Assembly (NCBI RefSeq): GCF_004005935.1
Contig: NZ_SACQ01000007.1
Span: forward strand, 124,001 to 188,000
Direction: 5' to 3'
DNA length: 64,000 nucleotides
Source: Neptunomonas marina
GTDB lineage: Bacteria; Pseudomonadota; Gammaproteobacteria; Pseudomonadales; Balneatricaceae
Shown piece after piece: positions 40,054 to 50,319 of the stretch. The notes below the pieces were generated by a model. It saw only the letters and a list, made by a program, of their open reading frames with translations. It was not told the DNA's origin and ran no database searches. Positions within the stretch are counted from its first letter, which is position 1, and every line of letters begins with the position of its first letter. The position numbers and the translations under genes are program-made.

Positions 40054-41277
40054 GTGGCAAAAGCATCATTTGAACGTAATCTGCCGCACGTTAACGTAGG
40101 TACAATCGGCCACGTTGACCACGGCAAAACAACTTTGACAGCAGCTCTGACACGTGTATGTGCAGAAGTATTCGGTGGTGAAGCGGTAGCATTCGATGGT
40201 ATCGATAACGCACCAGAAGAGCGTGAGCGTGGTATCACAATCTCTACATCACACGTAGAGTACGAATCAAACACACGTCACTACGCGCACGTAGACTGCC
40301 CAGGACACGCTGACTACGTTAAGAACATGATCACCGGTGCTGCTCAGATGGACGGCGCGATCCTAGTATGTGGCGCAACTGACGGCCCAATGCCTCAGAC
40401 GCGTGAGCACATCCTACTATCTCGTCAGGTAGGTGTACCTTACATCGTAGTATTCCTAAACAAAGCTGACCTGCTAGCAGAAGACTGTGGCGGCGTTGAC
40501 TCTGAAGAATATGAAGAGATGAAAGAGCTGGTTGAAATGGAGATCCGTGAGCTGCTAGACACTTACGAATTCCCAGGCGACGACACGCCAATCATCTGCG
40601 GTTCTGCATTGATGGCACTGAACGGTGAAGACGACAACGAGCTGGGTACAACAGCAGTTAAGCAGCTAGTTGAAGCACTAGACAGCTACATCCCAGAGCC
40701 AGAGCGTGCAATCGACGGTGCCTTCATCATGCCAATCGAGGACGTATTCTCAATCTCTGGTCGTGGTACAGTAGTAACAGGTCGTGTAGAGCGCGGTATC
40801 ATCAAAGTTGGTGAAGAGATCGAGATCGTTGGTATCCGTGAAACTCAGACGACAACATGTACGGGTGTAGAGATGTTCCGTAAGCTGCTTGACGAAGGTC
40901 GTGCAGGTGAGAACGTTGGTGCACTGTTGCGTGGTACTAAGCGTGACGAAGTAGAGCGTGGTCAAGTATTGGCTAAGCCTGGTTCAATCCAGCCGCACAC
41001 AAACTTCGAATGTGAAGTATACGTACTGTCTAAAGATGAAGGTGGTCGTCACACGCCATTCTTCAAAGGCTACCGTCCACAGTTCTACTTCCGTACAACG
41101 GACGTAACAGGTTCTTGTGAACTGCCAGAAGGCGTGGAAATGGTTATGCCAGGCGACAACGTTCAAATGAACGTAACACTGATCGCGCCAATCGCAATGG
41201 ACGAAGGTCTGCGTTTTGCGATTCGTGAAGGTGGCCGTACAGTAGGTGCCGGTGTTGTATCTAAAGTAATCGCATAA
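40054..41277 (+). CDS. tuf: Elongation factor Tu (copy 2)
   Basis: Second EF-Tu gene, 407 residues with the same protein sequence as 23549-24772. It corresponds to E. coli tufA at the end of the str operon. The start codon is GTG, where the other copy has ATG. DNA identity begins directly after the start codon and ends just after the stop; upstream and downstream sequences are unrelated. This pattern is expected of gene conversion between the copies. Confidence 0.98.
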   Translation: MAKASFERNLPHVNVGTIGHVDHGKTTLTAALTRVCAEVFGGEAVAFDGIDNAPEERERGITISTSHVEYESNTRHYAHVDCPGHADYVKNMITGAAQMDGAILVCGATDGPMPQTREHILLSRQVGVPYIVVFLNKADLLAEDCGGVDSEEYEEMKELVEMEIRELLDTYEFPGDDTPIICGSALMALNGEDDNELGTTAVKQLVEALDSYIPEPERAIDGAFIMPIEDVFSISGRGTVVTGRVERGIIKVGEEIEIVGIRETQTTTCTGVEMFRKLLDEGRAGENVGALLRGTKRDEVERGQVLAKPGSIQPHTNFECEVYVLSKDEGGRHTPFFKGYRPQFYFRTTDVTGSCELPEGVEMVMPGDNVQMNVTLIAPIAMDEGLRFAIREGGRTVGAGVVSKVIA

Positions 41278-41296
41278 TATTTTATTGTGTGTAAAA

Positions 41297-41323
41297 AGCC
41301 TCCCTTTTTAGGGGGGCTTTTTT
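41297..41323 (+). terminator. Intrinsic terminator of the str operon
   Basis: 8-bp stem AGCCTCCC / GGGGGGCT with one T-G pair (41297-41304 with 41311-41318), extended by flanking A/T pairs, followed by a T run. Separates the str and S10 operons. Confidence 0.88.
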
Positions 41324-41351
41324 GTTTTGGTTAAAAAGTGTTCGAATGGGC

Positions 41352-41380
41352 TTGACCTAAATGGTCGTGCTGAGTAGAAT
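41352..41380 (+). promoter_or_regulatory. S10 operon promoter
   Basis: A -35 TTGACC (41352-41357), 17-bp spacer and -10 TAGAAT (41375-41380), then TTGCGTCCCC as a GC-rich discriminator. It lies 70 bp before rpsJ and just after the str terminator. Confidence 0.85.
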
Positions 41381-41386
41381 TTGCGT

Positions 41387-41420
41387 CCCCTTCATTCGAG
41401 GGGAGGCCATTTTTCGGTCT
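41387..41420 (+). promoter_or_regulatory. Short S10 leader hairpins
   Basis: CCCCT / AGGGG (41387-41391 with 41399-41403) followed by a second weak stem AGGCC / GGTCT (about 41404-41420). The leader is much shorter than the roughly 170-nt L4-responsive leader of E. coli, so L4 attenuation of the same kind is not evident. Confidence 0.4.
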
Positions 41421-41452
41421 TTAATAAATTTTGAATAAGTGTGTGATCAAAA

Positions 41453-41764
41453 ATGCAAAACCAGAAAATCAGAATTCGTCTGAAAGCGTTTGATCATCGC
41501 CTGATCGACTCTTCTACGCAAGAAATCGTTGATACAGCGAAGCGTACGGGTGCTCAGGTGCGTGGTCCGATCCCGCTTCCAACTCGCAAAGAGCGTTACA
41601 CAGTATTGATCTCTCCGCACGTTAACAAAGACGCGCGTGATCAATATGAAATTCGTACGCACAAGCGTGTTCTGGATATCGTGGAGCCTACAGAAAAAAC
41701 TGTTGATGCTCTTATGAAGCTGGATCTCGCTGCGGGTGTAGAAGTGCAGATCAGTCTAGGCTAA
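41453..41764 (+). CDS. rpsJ: 30S ribosomal protein S10
   Basis: 30S head protein and NusE in antitermination complexes. It has 103 residues with [20 protein letters not shown] and [15 protein letters not shown]. First gene of the S10 operon. No strong Shine-Dalgarno is visible before ATG, only AAGTGTG, which is unusual for a ribosomal gene. Confidence 0.98.
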   Translation: MQNQKIRIRLKAFDHRLIDSSTQEIVDTAKRTGAQVRGPIPLPTRKERYTVLISPHVNKDARDQYEIRTHKRVLDIVEPTEKTVDALMKLDLAAGVEVQISLG

Positions 41765-41877
41765 TCAAGCACTGCGCAGAATTATTTGTTTAATGAAGCG
41801 CTGTTTGTGGAATGCGCCTGAAATGGGCAGCCGTAGTGGGTAACAGCCCCGTACACAACTGGCAAGAGGTAAATATA

Positions 41878-42516
41878 ATGTCTGTAGGTTTAATCGGACG
41901 CAAAGCGGGTATGACTCGCATCTTCACTGAAGATGGCGTATCCGTGCCAGTCACGGTCATCGAGGTGGATCCGAATCGCGTGACTCAGGTTAAAACTGTA
42001 GAAGCTGACGGCTATCAAGCTGTTCAGGTTACTACGGGTTCTGTGAAGGCTAACCGCCTAAGCAAGCCTGAAGCTGGTCATTTTGCGAAAGCAAATACTG
42101 AGGCCGGTCGCGGTTTATGGGAGTTCCGTCTGTCAGGTGATGAAGAAATCAATGTTGGTGATGCACTAACAGTTGAGCGCTTCGAAGCAGGTCAGAAAGT
42201 AGATGTTACTGGTCAATCAAAAGGTAAGGGTTTCCAAGGCGGCGTTAAGCGCTGGAATTTCCGTACTCAAGATGCGACTCACGGTAACTCGCTATCTCAC
42301 CGTGCTCCGGGTTCCATTGGTCAGTGTCAAACTCCTGGTCGTGTTTGGAAAGGCAAGAAAATGGCAGGTCACATGGGTGCTGAACGTTGTACTGTTCAGA
42401 CACTTGAGATTGTGCGTGTAGACGCAGAACGCAACCTGTTGTTGATTAAAGGTGCTGTTCCAGGCGCAACTGGCGGTGACGTAATCGTTAAACCAGCTGT
42501 TAAAGCTGGCGCCTAA
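41878..42516 (+). CDS. rplC: 50S ribosomal protein L3
   Basis: Early 50S assembly protein reaching the peptidyl-transferase centre, 212 residues. I start at ATG 41878 ([20 protein letters not shown]), preceded by AGAGG; an in-frame upstream start at 41812 would add 22 residues not found in L3. The extended loop contains [20 protein letters not shown], including the glutamine that PrmB methylates in E. coli. Confidence 0.97.
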   Translation: MSVGLIGRKAGMTRIFTEDGVSVPVTVIEVDPNRVTQVKTVEADGYQAVQVTTGSVKANRLSKPEAGHFAKANTEAGRGLWEFRLSGDEEINVGDALTVERFEAGQKVDVTGQSKGKGFQGGVKRWNFRTQDATHGNSLSHRAPGSIGQCQTPGRVWKGKKMAGHMGAERCTVQTLEIVRVDAERNLLLIKGAVPGATGGDVIVKPAVKAGA

Positions 42517-42527
42517 AGGGGGTTGTG

Positions 42528-43133
42528 ATGAATTTGAATCTGGCTGGAGCCAATGGATCGGTCGAAGTATCCGATCTGGCATTTGGTAAAGAATTCAACG
42601 AAGCGCTGGTACACCAAGTAGTTACTGCTTACTTGGCTGGTGCTCGTCAGGGTACAAAAGCACAGAAGACACGTTCCGAAGTTGCTGGCGGTGGCGCTAA
42701 GCCATTCCGTCAAAAAGGTACGGGTCGTGCACGTGCAGGTACAATCAGTTCTCCTATCTGGCGTTCAGGTGGTGTTACATTCGCTGCTAAACCACGTGAG
42801 CACGCTCAGAAGGTAAACAAAAAGATGTATCGCGCAGCTATGCGTTGCATCTTCTCCGAACTAGTTCGTCAAGAGCGTCTAGTTGTTGTAGAACAGCTAT
42901 CTTTGGAAGCTCCAAAGACTAAGCAGTTCGTGGCGAAGATGAAAGAGCTAGAGCTGGCAAACGCGCTAATCGTGACAGAAGATCTAGAAGCTAACCTATA
43001 CTTGGCGGCTCGTAACGTACCGCACGTTGATGTGCGTGATGTTGCAGGTATCGATCCAGTAAGCTTGGTTGGTTTTGACAAGGTATGTGTCACTGTGGCT
43101 GCTCTGAAGAAAATTGAGGAGGCGCTGGCATGA
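42528..43133 (+). CDS. rplD: 50S ribosomal protein L4
   Basis: Lines the exit tunnel and regulates the S10 operon in E. coli. It has 201 residues, starting at ATG 42528 rather than the GTG one codon earlier, 5 bp after AGGGGG. The tunnel loop reads [20 protein letters not shown]. The stop overlaps the rplW start (ATGA). Confidence 0.97.
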   Translation: MNLNLAGANGSVEVSDLAFGKEFNEALVHQVVTAYLAGARQGTKAQKTRSEVAGGGAKPFRQKGTGRARAGTISSPIWRSGGVTFAAKPREHAQKVNKKMYRAAMRCIFSELVRQERLVVVEQLSLEAPKTKQFVAKMKELELANALIVTEDLEANLYLAARNVPHVDVRDVAGIDPVSLVGFDKVCVTVAALKKIEEALA

Positions 43134-43426
43134 ACCAGGAACGTCTGTACAAAGTACTGTTAGGTCCTCATATCTCTGAGAAAGCAACTATCGTCGCTGA
43201 TAACTCTCAGCAGGTAGTTTTTCGTGTGGCAAAAGATGCTACCAAACCTGAAATCAAAGAAGCGGTAGAACAGCTGTTCAACGTTAAAGTTGCTGGCGTA
43301 AACGTTCTAAACGCAAAGGGTAAGACCAAGCGTACTGCGCGCGGCTTCGGCAAGCGTAGTGACGTTCGTAAGGCGTATGTATGTCTTGCAGAAGGCTCTG
43401 AGATTGATTTCCTTGGTGGCGAATAA
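43130..43426 (+). CDS. rplW: 50S ribosomal protein L23
   Basis: Exit-site protein that docks trigger factor and SRP, 98 residues. Conserved [17 protein letters not shown] and the extended loop [20 protein letters not shown]. Coupled to rplD by a 4-base overlap. Confidence 0.97.
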   Translation: MNQERLYKVLLGPHISEKATIVADNSQQVVFRVAKDATKPEIKEAVEQLFNVKVAGVNVLNAKGKTKRTARGFGKRSDVRKAYVCLAEGSEIDFLGGE

Positions 43427-43440
43427 GAAGGGGTTAAATC

Positions 43441-44268
43441 ATGGCAGTTACTAAGACAAAGCCAACCTCTGCTGGACGTCGTCACGTAGTTAAGGTTGTT
43501 GGTGCGGAGCTCCATAAAGGTAAGCCTTTAGCTGCGCTGCTTGAGAAAAAGAGCAAGTCCGGTGGACGTAACAATAATGGCCGTATCACTACGCGCCACA
43601 TCGGGGGTGGTCATAAGCATCACTACCGTGTTGTTGACTTCCGTCGCAATAAGGATGGTATCCCAGCGACTGTTGAGCGTTTGGAATACGATCCAAACCG
43701 TTCAGCGCACATTGCGTTGCTGAAATATGCTGATGGTGAGCGTCGTTACATTATCGCTCCTAAAGGTGTTTCTGCAGGCGATAAGCTGGTTTCTGGTGCG
43801 GATGCGGATATCAAAGCAGGTAACACACTGCCTTTGCGCAACATCCCACTAGGTAGCGTGATTCACTGTATCGAGTTGAAGCCTGGTAAAGGCGCTCAGC
43901 TTGCACGCTCAGCGGGTACTTCTGCGCAGTTAGTAGCGCGTGAAGGTGCATACGCTACATTGCGTTTGCGTTCCGGTGAGATGCGCAAAGTGTTGGCAGA
44001 ATGTCGCGCGACATTGGGTGAAGTTAGCAATAGCGAACACAGCTTGCGTCAGCTAGGTAAAGCTGGTGCGAAGCGTTGGAGAGGTGTACGTCCAACGGTT
44101 CGTGGTGTTGCAATGAACCCAGTTGATCACCCACATGGTGGTGGTGAAGGCCGTACTTCTGGTGGTCGTCACCCAGTATCTCCTTGGGGTGTGCCAACTA
44201 AAGGTCATAAGACTCGTAAGAACAAGCGCACGAACAAGCTAATCGTTCGTCGTCGTTCTGCTAAGTAA
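43441..44268 (+). CDS. rplB: 50S ribosomal protein L2
   Basis: Needed for subunit joining and peptidyl-transferase function, 275 residues. Contains the conserved [20 protein letters not shown] with the histidine near the active centre, and a basic C-terminus [19 protein letters not shown] follows AAGGGG. Confidence 0.98.
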   Translation: MAVTKTKPTSAGRRHVVKVVGAELHKGKPLAALLEKKSKSGGRNNNGRITTRHIGGGHKHHYRVVDFRRNKDGIPATVERLEYDPNRSAHIALLKYADGERRYIIAPKGVSAGDKLVSGADADIKAGNTLPLRNIPLGSVIHCIELKPGKGAQLARSAGTSAQLVAREGAYATLRLRSGEMRKVLAECRATLGEVSNSEHSLRQLGKAGAKRWRGVRPTVRGVAMNPVDHPHGGGEGRTSGGRHPVSPWGVPTKGHKTRKNKRTNKLIVRRRSAK

Positions 44269-44287
44269 CTAATTTGAGGATACAGCT

Positions 44288-44566
44288 GTGCCACGTTCAC
44301 TGAAGAAAGGTCCATTTATCGACCTTCACCTGTTGAAGAAGGTAGAAGCTGCGATTGAAAACAACGACCGCAAACCAATTAAAACTTGGTCTCGTCGTTC
44401 AACGATCTTTCCACACTTTGTAGGAATGACGATCGCAGTTCACAACGGCCGCCAGCACGTTCCAGTTTTCATTTCTGAAGACATGGTTGGCCACAAACTA
44501 GGCGAGTTTGCTGTAACGCGCACGTATCGCGGTCATGCGGCAGACAAAAAGGCCAAGAAGCGTTAA
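44288..44566 (+). CDS. rpsS: 30S ribosomal protein S19
   Basis: 30S head protein contacting S13 and A-site tRNA, 92 residues, start GTG at 44288 after GAGGA. Conserved [19 protein letters not shown] and [20 protein letters not shown]. Confidence 0.97.
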   Translation: MPRSLKKGPFIDLHLLKKVEAAIENNDRKPIKTWSRRSTIFPHFVGMTIAVHNGRQHVPVFISEDMVGHKLGEFAVTRTYRGHAADKKAKKR

Positions 44567-44580
44567 TAAGGGGATAGAAG

Positions 44581-44910
44581 ATGGAAGTCGCTGCTAAATT
44601 GAAAGGCGCTCGCATTTCTGCCCAGAAAGCGCGCTTGGTTGCCGATCAGATTCGCGGTAAAGCCGTGGGTGAAGCCTTGAATATCTTGGCTTTCAGCCCG
44701 AAAAAAGGGGCAGCTATCGTTAAGAAAGTGCTTGAGTCTGCAATTGCAAACGCAGAGCACAACAACGGAGCTGATATTGATGAGCTGCGTGTCTCTGCGA
44801 TCTTCGTAGATGAAGGCATGACAATGAAGCGCATCAAGCCGCGTGCAAAGGGTCGCGCTGACCGCATCCTGAAGCGCAACTCCCATATCACCGTTAAGGT
44901 GTCTGACTAA
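44581..44910 (+). CDS. rplV: 50S ribosomal protein L22
   Basis: Exit-tunnel protein, 109 residues. The beta-hairpin that reaches into the tunnel is at about 82-98 ([20 protein letters not shown]). Wild-type at the hairpin tip where macrolide-resistance deletions occur in other species. Confidence 0.97.
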   Translation: MEVAAKLKGARISAQKARLVADQIRGKAVGEALNILAFSPKKGAAIVKKVLESAIANAEHNNGADIDELRVSAIFVDEGMTMKRIKPRAKGRADRILKRNSHITVKVSD

Positions 44911-44934
44911 GGCTGAGTGCTAGGAGAGTTCGTT

Positions 44935-45621
44935 ATGGGTCAGAAAATACATCCGACCGGTATCCGACTTGGTATCGTTAAAGATCACACATCTGTGTGG
45001 TATGCGGACAAGTCTGAATACGCAAGCAAATTGCTAAACGATCTTGAGGTACGTGAGTACCTAGAAGGTCAACTGAAAAACGCATCTGTAAGTCGCATCG
45101 AGATCGAGCGTCCTGCACAGAATGCAAAAATCACCATTTTTACTGCACGTCCAGGTATCGTGATCGGTAAGAAGGGTGAAGATGTTGAGAAGCTGCGCAA
45201 CAAAGTTTCCGACATGATGGGTGTGCCTGTTCACATCAATATCGAAGAAGTTCGTAAGCCTGAACTTGATGCTCAACTAGTAGCGCAAAGCGTTGCTGGT
45301 CAGCTAGAGCGCCGTGTTATGTTCCGTCGTGCTATGAAGCGCGCGGTGCAGAATGCAATGCGTCTAGGCGCAAAAGGCATCAAGATTCAAGTAAGTGGTC
45401 GTCTTGGTGGTGCTGAAATCGCGCGTGCTGAATGGTACCGCGAAGGTCGTGTACCTTTGCACACTCTGCGTGCAGATATCGACTACGCAACTTACGAAGC
45501 ACACACTACGTACGGTGTGATTGGCGTTAAAGTCTGGATCTTCAAAGGTGAAGTTCTTGGTGGTATCGAGCAGGTGCGCGCTGAGAAGAAAAATCCACCT
45601 AAGAAGAAAGGTTCTAAGTGA
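44935..45621 (+). CDS. rpsC: 30S ribosomal protein S3
   Basis: mRNA-entry protein with helicase activity together with S4 and S5. It has 228 residues from ATG 44935 ([20 protein letters not shown]), preceded by AGGAGAG; an upstream TTG at 44917 is rejected. KH domain with the [11 protein letters not shown] loop is present. Confidence 0.97.
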   Translation: MGQKIHPTGIRLGIVKDHTSVWYADKSEYASKLLNDLEVREYLEGQLKNASVSRIEIERPAQNAKITIFTARPGIVIGKKGEDVEKLRNKVSDMMGVPVHINIEEVRKPELDAQLVAQSVAGQLERRVMFRRAMKRAVQNAMRLGAKGIKIQVSGRLGGAEIARAEWYREGRVPLHTLRADIDYATYEAHTTYGVIGVKVWIFKGEVLGGIEQVRAEKKNPPKKKGSK

Positions 45622-45632
45622 GGTAAACGTCA

Positions 45633-46046
45633 ATGCTACAACCTAAACGACTGAAATTCCGTAAAGTGCAAAAAGGCCGCAACCGTGGTCTTGCACAGCG
45701 CGGCAGTAAAGTTAGCTTTGGCGAATACGGCCTAAAAGCAACTGGACGTGGCCGTATTACAGCACGTCAAATTGAAGCAGCACGTCGTACCATGACTCGT
45801 CACGTTAAGCGTGGTGGTAAGATCTGGATTCGTATTTTCCCAGACAAGCCTATCACTACTAAACCGCTTGAAGTGCGTATGGGTAAAGGTAAAGGTAACG
45901 TAGAATACTGGGTTGCTCAAATTCAACCTGGTCGCGTACTGTTCGAAATGAGCGGTGTGCCAGAGGATCTTGCAACAGAAGCATTCAACCTTGCTGCTGC
46001 TAAGCTTCCTGTATCTACAACCATTGTCAAACGGACGGTGATGTGA
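45633..46046 (+). CDS. rplP: 50S ribosomal protein L16
   Basis: Near the A site of the 50S subunit, 137 residues. [19 protein letters not shown] is the standard N-terminus and [20 protein letters not shown] is conserved, including the arginine hydroxylated by RoxA in E. coli. The stop shares one base with the rpmC start (TGATG). Confidence 0.97.
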   Translation: MLQPKRLKFRKVQKGRNRGLAQRGSKVSFGEYGLKATGRGRITARQIEAARRTMTRHVKRGGKIWIRIFPDKPITTKPLEVRMGKGKGNVEYWVAQIQPGRVLFEMSGVPEDLATEAFNLAAAKLPVSTTIVKRTVM

Positions 46047-46240
46047 TGAAAGCTAATGAACTGCGTGAAAAGTCAGCTGAAGAGCTTCAGCAGCAGCTGC
46101 TAGATCTTTTGAAAGATCAGTTTAACCTGCGCATGCAGAAGTCCACTGGTCAGTTGGCGCAGACTCACCTCCTGGGTCAGGTTCGTCGCGATATCGCTCG
46201 CGTTAAGACACTACTGAATGAAAAGGCAGGTGAAAAATGA
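46046..46240 (+). CDS. rpmC: 50S ribosomal protein L29
   Basis: Small two-helix exit-site protein, 64 residues, [20 protein letters not shown]. Starts at ATG 46046, whose A is the last base of the rplP stop. A GTG one codon upstream is in frame but less likely. Overlaps rpsQ by 4 bases. Confidence 0.96.
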   Translation: MKANELREKSAEELQQQLLDLLKDQFNLRMQKSTGQLAQTHLLGQVRRDIARVKTLLNEKAGEK

Positions 46241-46500
46241 GCGCTGAAAAACGTACTCGTACTGTGACTGGTCGTGTTGTCAGTGACAAGATGGATAAAA
46301 CCATTACGGTCCTGGTAGAGCGCAAAGAGAAGCACCCTATTTACGGTAAATTCGTAAAGCGCTCCTCCAAGCTACACGCTCATGATGAGAAGAACGAATG
46401 TCAAATGGGTGATCTAGTAACGGTACAAGAGACTCGTCCTTACTCTAAGAGTAAGACTTGGGCACTTGTACGTGTTGAAGAGCGCGCTGCGAAGGTGTAA
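46237..46500 (+). CDS. rpsQ: 30S ribosomal protein S17
   Basis: Early-assembly 30S protein with an OB fold, 87 residues. Conserved [20 protein letters not shown] and [12 protein letters not shown]. Last gene of the S10 operon; the likely spc promoter lies inside its 3' end. Confidence 0.97.
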   Translation: MSAEKRTRTVTGRVVSDKMDKTITVLVERKEKHPIYGKFVKRSSKLHAHDEKNECQMGDLVTVQETRPYSKSKTWALVRVEERAAKV

Positions 46501-46503
46501 TAT
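46475..46503 (+). promoter_or_regulatory. Probable spc operon promoter inside rpsQ end
   Basis: A -35 TTGAAG (46475-46480), 17-bp spacer and -10 TAATAT (46498-46503), followed by ATGCGCC, the same kind of GC-rich discriminator as at the other ribosomal promoters here. A small stem AATTTGC / GCAAATT follows at about 46530-46549 in the rplN leader. Confidence 0.65.
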
Positions 46504-46571
46504 ATGCGCCTTCGCTCCATTTGATTAGGAATTTGCTACGTTGCAAATTTCAAAAAGTTTTGGAGTAGACC

Positions 46572-46940
46572 ATGATTCAGACTGAAACTATGCTTGACGT
46601 CGCTGATAACAGCGGTGCTAAGCGTGTACAGTGTATTAAGGTCCTGGGCGGTTCTCACCGTCGTTACGCTGGTGTGGGTGATATCATCAAGGTGACTGTT
46701 AAAGAAGCCATCCCACGTGGTCGCGTAAAGAAAGGTCAGGTTCTTAATGCAGTAGTAGTACGTACCCGTAAAGGTGTACGTCGCCCGGACGGATCAGTAA
46801 TCCGCTTTGATACCAACTCAGCGGTTCTATTGAACGCCAACGGTGCCCCAATGGGTACTCGTATCTTCGGCCCGGTAACGCGTGAACTTCGCTCTGAGAA
46901 GTTCATGAAAATCATTTCCCTGGCGCCTGAAGTGCTGTAA
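46572..46940 (+). CDS. rplN: 50S ribosomal protein L14
   Basis: Subunit-interface protein and binding site of the silencing factor RsfS, 122 residues. [20 protein letters not shown] and the [20 protein letters not shown] segment are conserved. First gene of the spc operon, preceded by GGAG. Confidence 0.98.
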   Translation: MIQTETMLDVADNSGAKRVQCIKVLGGSHRRYAGVGDIIKVTVKEAIPRGRVKKGQVLNAVVVRTRKGVRRPDGSVIRFDTNSAVLLNANGAPMGTRIFGPVTRELRSEKFMKIISLAPEVL

Positions 46941-46970
46941 GGCATTAATTCTTCGGAATTATTCCTTTTA

Positions 46971-47002
46971 AAACGTCACTCTCGAGAGGGGGTGGCGTTT
47001 TT
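46971..47002 (+). terminator. Terminator-like hairpin between rplN and rplX
   Basis: 9-bp stem AAACGTCAC / GTGGCGTTT with one T-G pair (46971-46979 with 46992-47000), ending in five T. A small UUCG tetraloop hairpin (AATTC-TTCG-GAATT, 46947-46960) sits just before it. Unexpected inside the spc operon; it may attenuate genes downstream of rplN. Confidence 0.65.
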
Positions 47003-47040
47003 GAGCATGAGAGGGTAGTAGGAAGCGATATAGGTATATT

Positions 47041-47358
47041 ATGCGCAAGATTAAACGTGACGATGAAGTGATCGTCATCGCAGGTAAAGATAAAGGTAAG
47101 CGCGGCAAAGTATTACGCGTACTTACTGACGATCGTTTGATCGTTTCTGGCATCAACATGGTTAAGAAACACACTAAGCCAAACCCGATGCTAGGCAAGC
47201 CAGGTGGTATCGTTGAGAAGGAAGCAGGTATTGCTACTTCTAACGTGGCGATCTTTAACCCTGCTACGGGTAAAGGTGACCGTGTAGGCTTCAAGACTCT
47301 TGAAGACGGCACCAAAGTTCGCTTCTTCAAATCTAACGGCGAAGTCGTCGGTAAATAA
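47041..47358 (+). CDS. rplX: 50S ribosomal protein L24
   Basis: 50S assembly initiator with a KOW motif ([18 protein letters not shown]), 105 residues. Separated from rplN by 100 bp that contain two hairpins, a wider gap than usual in the spc operon. Confidence 0.97.
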   Translation: MRKIKRDDEVIVIAGKDKGKRGKVLRVLTDDRLIVSGINMVKKHTKPNPMLGKPGGIVEKEAGIATSNVAIFNPATGKGDRVGFKTLEDGTKVRFFKSNGEVVGK

Positions 47359-47370
47359 GGAGCGGATACC

Positions 47371-47910
47371 ATGTCAAGATTGAAAGCACTTTACGCAAAC
47401 GAAGTTAAGCAGTCTTTGAAAGAAGAGTTGCAAAGCCCGAACGTAATGGCTGTTCCACGCATCACAAAGATCACTCTAAATATGGGTGTTGGTGAAGCGT
47501 TGGGCGACAAGAAGCAGCTGGAAAATGCTGTTAATGATATGACTGCAATCGCCGGTCAAAAACCTGTGGTTACTTTGGCGCGCAAATCTATCGCGGGCTT
47601 TAAAGTACGTGAAGGCTGGCCAATCGGTTGTAAAGTTACACTACGTGGCGAGCGCATGTGGGAATTCTTAGATCGTCTGGTTGATGTATCTATTCCTCGT
47701 ATTCGCGACTTCCGTGGTTTGAATCCTAAATCTTTTGACGGCCGTGGTAACTACAGCATGGGCGTTAAAGAGCAAATTATCTTCCCTGAAATCGAGTACG
47801 ACAAGGTTGATAAGCTGCGTGGTCTAGATATCACTATCACGACTACTGCTCAGACTAATGACGAAGGCCGTGCGCTGTTGGCTGCACTAGGCTTCCCGTT
47901 CAAAAAGTAA
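47371..47910 (+). CDS. rplE: 50S ribosomal protein L5
   Basis: 5S rRNA-binding protein contacting the P-site tRNA, 179 residues. Conserved [15 protein letters not shown] and [22 protein letters not shown] follows AGGAG, 12 bp after rplX. Confidence 0.98.
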   Translation: MSRLKALYANEVKQSLKEELQSPNVMAVPRITKITLNMGVGEALGDKKQLENAVNDMTAIAGQKPVVTLARKSIAGFKVREGWPIGCKVTLRGERMWEFLDRLVDVSIPRIRDFRGLNPKSFDGRGNYSMGVKEQIIFPEIEYDKVDKLRGLDITITTTAQTNDEGRALLAALGFPFKK

Positions 47911-47921
47911 GGGATTAGATA

Positions 47922-48227
47922 ATGGCTAAGTCATCTATGAAGGCGCGTGAAGACAAGCGCGCAAAAGCGGTTGCTAAATTTGCTGAGAAACGTGCTCAGT
48001 TGAAAGCGATCATTAAGAACCCAGCATCTAGCGACGAAGAGCGCTGGGATGCTCAAGTTGCGCTGCAGAAATTGCCGCGTGACGCTAACCCTGTTCGTCA
48101 GCAGCGTCGTTGTCAGCTGACAGGTCGTCCACATGCGGTTTACCGCAAGTTTGGCCTGTGCCGTAACAAGTTGCGTGAAGCAGCTATGCGCGGTGACGTT
48201 CCGGGTCTTAAGAAGGCAAGCTGGTAA
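47922..48227 (+). CDS. rpsN: 30S ribosomal protein S14
   Basis: 101 residues, the long zinc-independent type: the cysteine pairs of the short zinc form are absent, while [20 protein letters not shown] is conserved. A prominent hairpin separates it from rpsH. Confidence 0.97.
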   Translation: MAKSSMKAREDKRAKAVAKFAEKRAQLKAIIKNPASSDEERWDAQVALQKLPRDANPVRQQRRCQLTGRPHAVYRKFGLCRNKLREAAMRGDVPGLKKASW

Positions 48228-48246
48228 AACAGTTTGTTGAACGGTA

Positions 48247-48285
48247 AGCACGATGGTCTGGGCTAGTTAGCTACCGCATCGTGCT
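48247..48285 (+). promoter_or_regulatory. Strong stem-loop upstream of rpsH
   Basis: Perfect 9-bp stem AGCACGATG / CATCGTGCT (48247-48255 with 48277-48285) enclosing a smaller GCTA/TAGC stem, 23 bp before rpsH, with no U run. In E. coli S8 represses the spc operon by binding mRNA near rplE; this element could be a relocated S8 site or an RNA-processing site. Confidence 0.5.
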
Positions 48286-48308
48286 GCACAATTGAGGAAG
48301 TTAAACGC

Positions 48309-48701
48309 ATGAGTATGCAAGACACACTAGCGGATATGTTTACACGTATCCGTAATGGTCATATGGCTGAGAAAACAGCCGTATCTATGCCGTCTTCCAA
48401 AATGAAGGTTTCAGTGGCAGAAGTACTGAAAAGCGAAGGTTACATCACTGGCTACAATGTAGAAGGTGAAGGTAAGCCATTGCTTACAGTCGAACTGAAA
48501 TACTTCGATGGTAAGCCGGTAATCGAAGAAATTAAGCGCGTTAGTCGCCCAGGTCTTCGTATCTACAAAGGCGCTTCGGACCTACCGTCTGTTGCAGGTG
48601 GTCTGGGTGTGGCAATTGTTTCCACGTCTAAAGGCCTTATGACTGATCGCGCTGCACGCGCTGCTGGTATCGGCGGCGAAGTTGTTTGCACGGTATTCTA
48701 A
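48309..48701 (+). CDS. rpsH: 30S ribosomal protein S8
   Basis: Central 16S rRNA-binding protein and spc regulator in E. coli, 130 residues. [17 protein letters not shown] and the C-terminal [20 protein letters not shown] are conserved. Start ATG 48309 after GAGGAAG; the ATG two codons later is less likely. Confidence 0.97.
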   Translation: MSMQDTLADMFTRIRNGHMAEKTAVSMPSSKMKVSVAEVLKSEGYITGYNVEGEGKPLLTVELKYFDGKPVIEEIKRVSRPGLRIYKGASDLPSVAGGLGVAIVSTSKGLMTDRAARAAGIGGEVVCTVF

Positions 48702-48710
48702 GGGGGTTTC

Positions 48711-49244
48711 ATGTCTCGTATAGCAAAAAATCCCGTAGTAGTACCTGCTGATGTTGAGTTGAAACTCGACGGACAGCTCGTCAGTGTTAAGGGTAAGAAC
48801 GGTCAGCTATCTATCGATCTGCACACTTCTGTAGAAGTTAAGCAGGAAGGTAACGAAGTCACTTTCGGCGCACGCGATGGCTCTAAAATCGCTCGTGCTA
48901 TGTCCGGTACAGCTCGTTCTTTAGTAAACAACATGGTTGTTGGTGTAGCTACAGGCTTCGAGAAAACCCTTCTTTTGCAAGGTGTTGGTTATCGTGCAGC
49001 TGCAAAAGGTAGCACTTTGAACCTGACGCTGGGTTTTTCACACCCAATCGATTATGAATTGCCTGAAGGCGTATCTGCAGAAACTCCTAACCAGACTACA
49101 GTGGTTATCCGCGGCGCGGACAAACAGCGTGTTGGTCAGGTAGCAGCAGAGATTCGCGCTTTCCGTCCACCAGAGCCTTATAAAGGTAAGGGTGTACGTT
49201 ATGCCGACGAATACGTTCGTCGTAAAGAGGCTAAGAAGAAGTAA
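48711..49244 (+). CDS. rplF: 50S ribosomal protein L6
   Basis: Located near the sarcin-ricin loop and stalk base, 177 residues with the duplicated L6 fold. C-terminal [20 protein letters not shown] is diagnostic. ATG follows AGGGGG. Confidence 0.98.
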   Translation: MSRIAKNPVVVPADVELKLDGQLVSVKGKNGQLSIDLHTSVEVKQEGNEVTFGARDGSKIARAMSGTARSLVNNMVVGVATGFEKTLLLQGVGYRAAAKGSTLNLTLGFSHPIDYELPEGVSAETPNQTTVVIRGADKQRVGQVAAEIRAFRPPEPYKGKGVRYADEYVRRKEAKKK

Positions 49245-49253
49245 GGCAGGGTT

Positions 49254-49604
49254 ATGAACGCTAAGAAACAAGCTCGTATTCGTCGCTCACGCCGTGCTCG
49301 CCTGAAAATGCGTGAACTCGGTGCTGCGCGCCTGTGCGTTAACCGCACACCTCGTCACATTTACGCTCAATTGATTTCAGTCGACGGTGGCCAAGTATTG
49401 GCATCTGCGTCAACTGTAGAGCAAGCGCTACGCGCTGGTGCGACGGGTAATGTTGAGGCTGCAGGTAAAGTAGGCGCTCTTATTGCAGAGCGTGCTAAAG
49501 AAGCAGGTATCACGAAGGTTGCTTTCGACCGCTCTGGTTTTAAATACCATGGTCGTGTGAAAGCTTTAGCTGACGCAGCCCGTGAAGGCGGCCTGGAATT
49601 CTAA
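49254..49604 (+). CDS. rplR: 50S ribosomal protein L18
   Basis: 5S rRNA-binding protein, 116 residues. Basic N-terminus followed by the conserved [20 protein letters not shown] and [20 protein letters not shown]. Confidence 0.97.
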   Translation: MNAKKQARIRRSRRARLKMRELGAARLCVNRTPRHIYAQLISVDGGQVLASASTVEQALRAGATGNVEAAGKVGALIAERAKEAGITKVAFDRSGFKYHGRVKALADAAREGGLEF

Positions 49605-49612
49605 AGGGGTCG

Positions 49613-50116
49613 ATGATGTCAAATCACGAACAAAAAGATGGTGAACTACAGGAAAAGCTGGTTCAAGTGAACCGTGTAGCTAAAGTTGTAAAAGGCGGTC
49701 GTATTTTCGCATTTACAGCATTGACTGTAGTTGGTGACGGTAAAGGTCGTGTTGGCTTTGGCCGTGGTAAAGCGCGTGAAGTGCCTGTAGCTATTCAGAA
49801 GGCTATGGAGCAAGCACGTCGTAACATGGTTCGCGTTGAGCTAAATGGTGATACTTTGCAGTACCCAGTAAAAGCTCGTCACGGATCATCGAAAGTCTAC
49901 ATGCAGCCTGCTTCTCAAGGTACTGGTGTTATCGCCGGTGGTGCGATGCGTGCAGTATTGGAAATCGCTGGTGTCCACAACGTTTTGGCGAAGTGCTACG
50001 GCTCTACAAATCCAGTTAACGTTGTTCGCGCAACAGTTAAAGGTTTGCAAGAGATGCGTGCTCCAGAAGACGTTGCTGCTAAGCGTGGCAAGACTGTTGA
50101 AGAGATTTTGGGGTAA
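49613..50116 (+). CDS. rpsE: 30S ribosomal protein S5
   Basis: Decoding-fidelity and mRNA-entry protein, 167 residues. The double-stranded RNA-binding domain reads [20 protein letters not shown]; the spectinomycin-binding loop is of the sensitive type. Start is ATG 49613 or 49616, both behind AGGGG. Confidence 0.97.
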   Translation: MMSNHEQKDGELQEKLVQVNRVAKVVKGGRIFAFTALTVVGDGKGRVGFGRGKAREVPVAIQKAMEQARRNMVRVELNGDTLQYPVKARHGSSKVYMQPASQGTGVIAGGAMRAVLEIAGVHNVLAKCYGSTNPVNVVRATVKGLQEMRAPEDVAAKRGKTVEEILG

Positions 50117-50122
50117 TCGAAC

Positions 50123-50305
50123 ATGGCTAAGACTTTGAAAGTTACACTGGTTCGCAGCCCAATTTCTACACTGCCAAATCACAAGCTTTGTGTGAAAGGC
50201 CTGGGTCTGCGCCGTATCGGGCACACAGTTGAAGTAGAAGATACTCCTTCTGTGCGTGGTATGATCAACAAAGTCAACTACATGGTTCGTGTAGAAGGCG
50301 AGTAA
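50123..50305 (+). CDS. rpmD: 50S ribosomal protein L30
   Basis: Small 60-residue protein ([20 protein letters not shown]), bacterial length, placed between rpsE and rplO as in the standard spc operon. Confidence 0.96.
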   Translation: MAKTLKVTLVRSPISTLPNHKLCVKGLGLRRIGHTVEVEDTPSVRGMINKVNYMVRVEGE

Positions 50306-50319
50306 GGGGAGTTCGTCAC

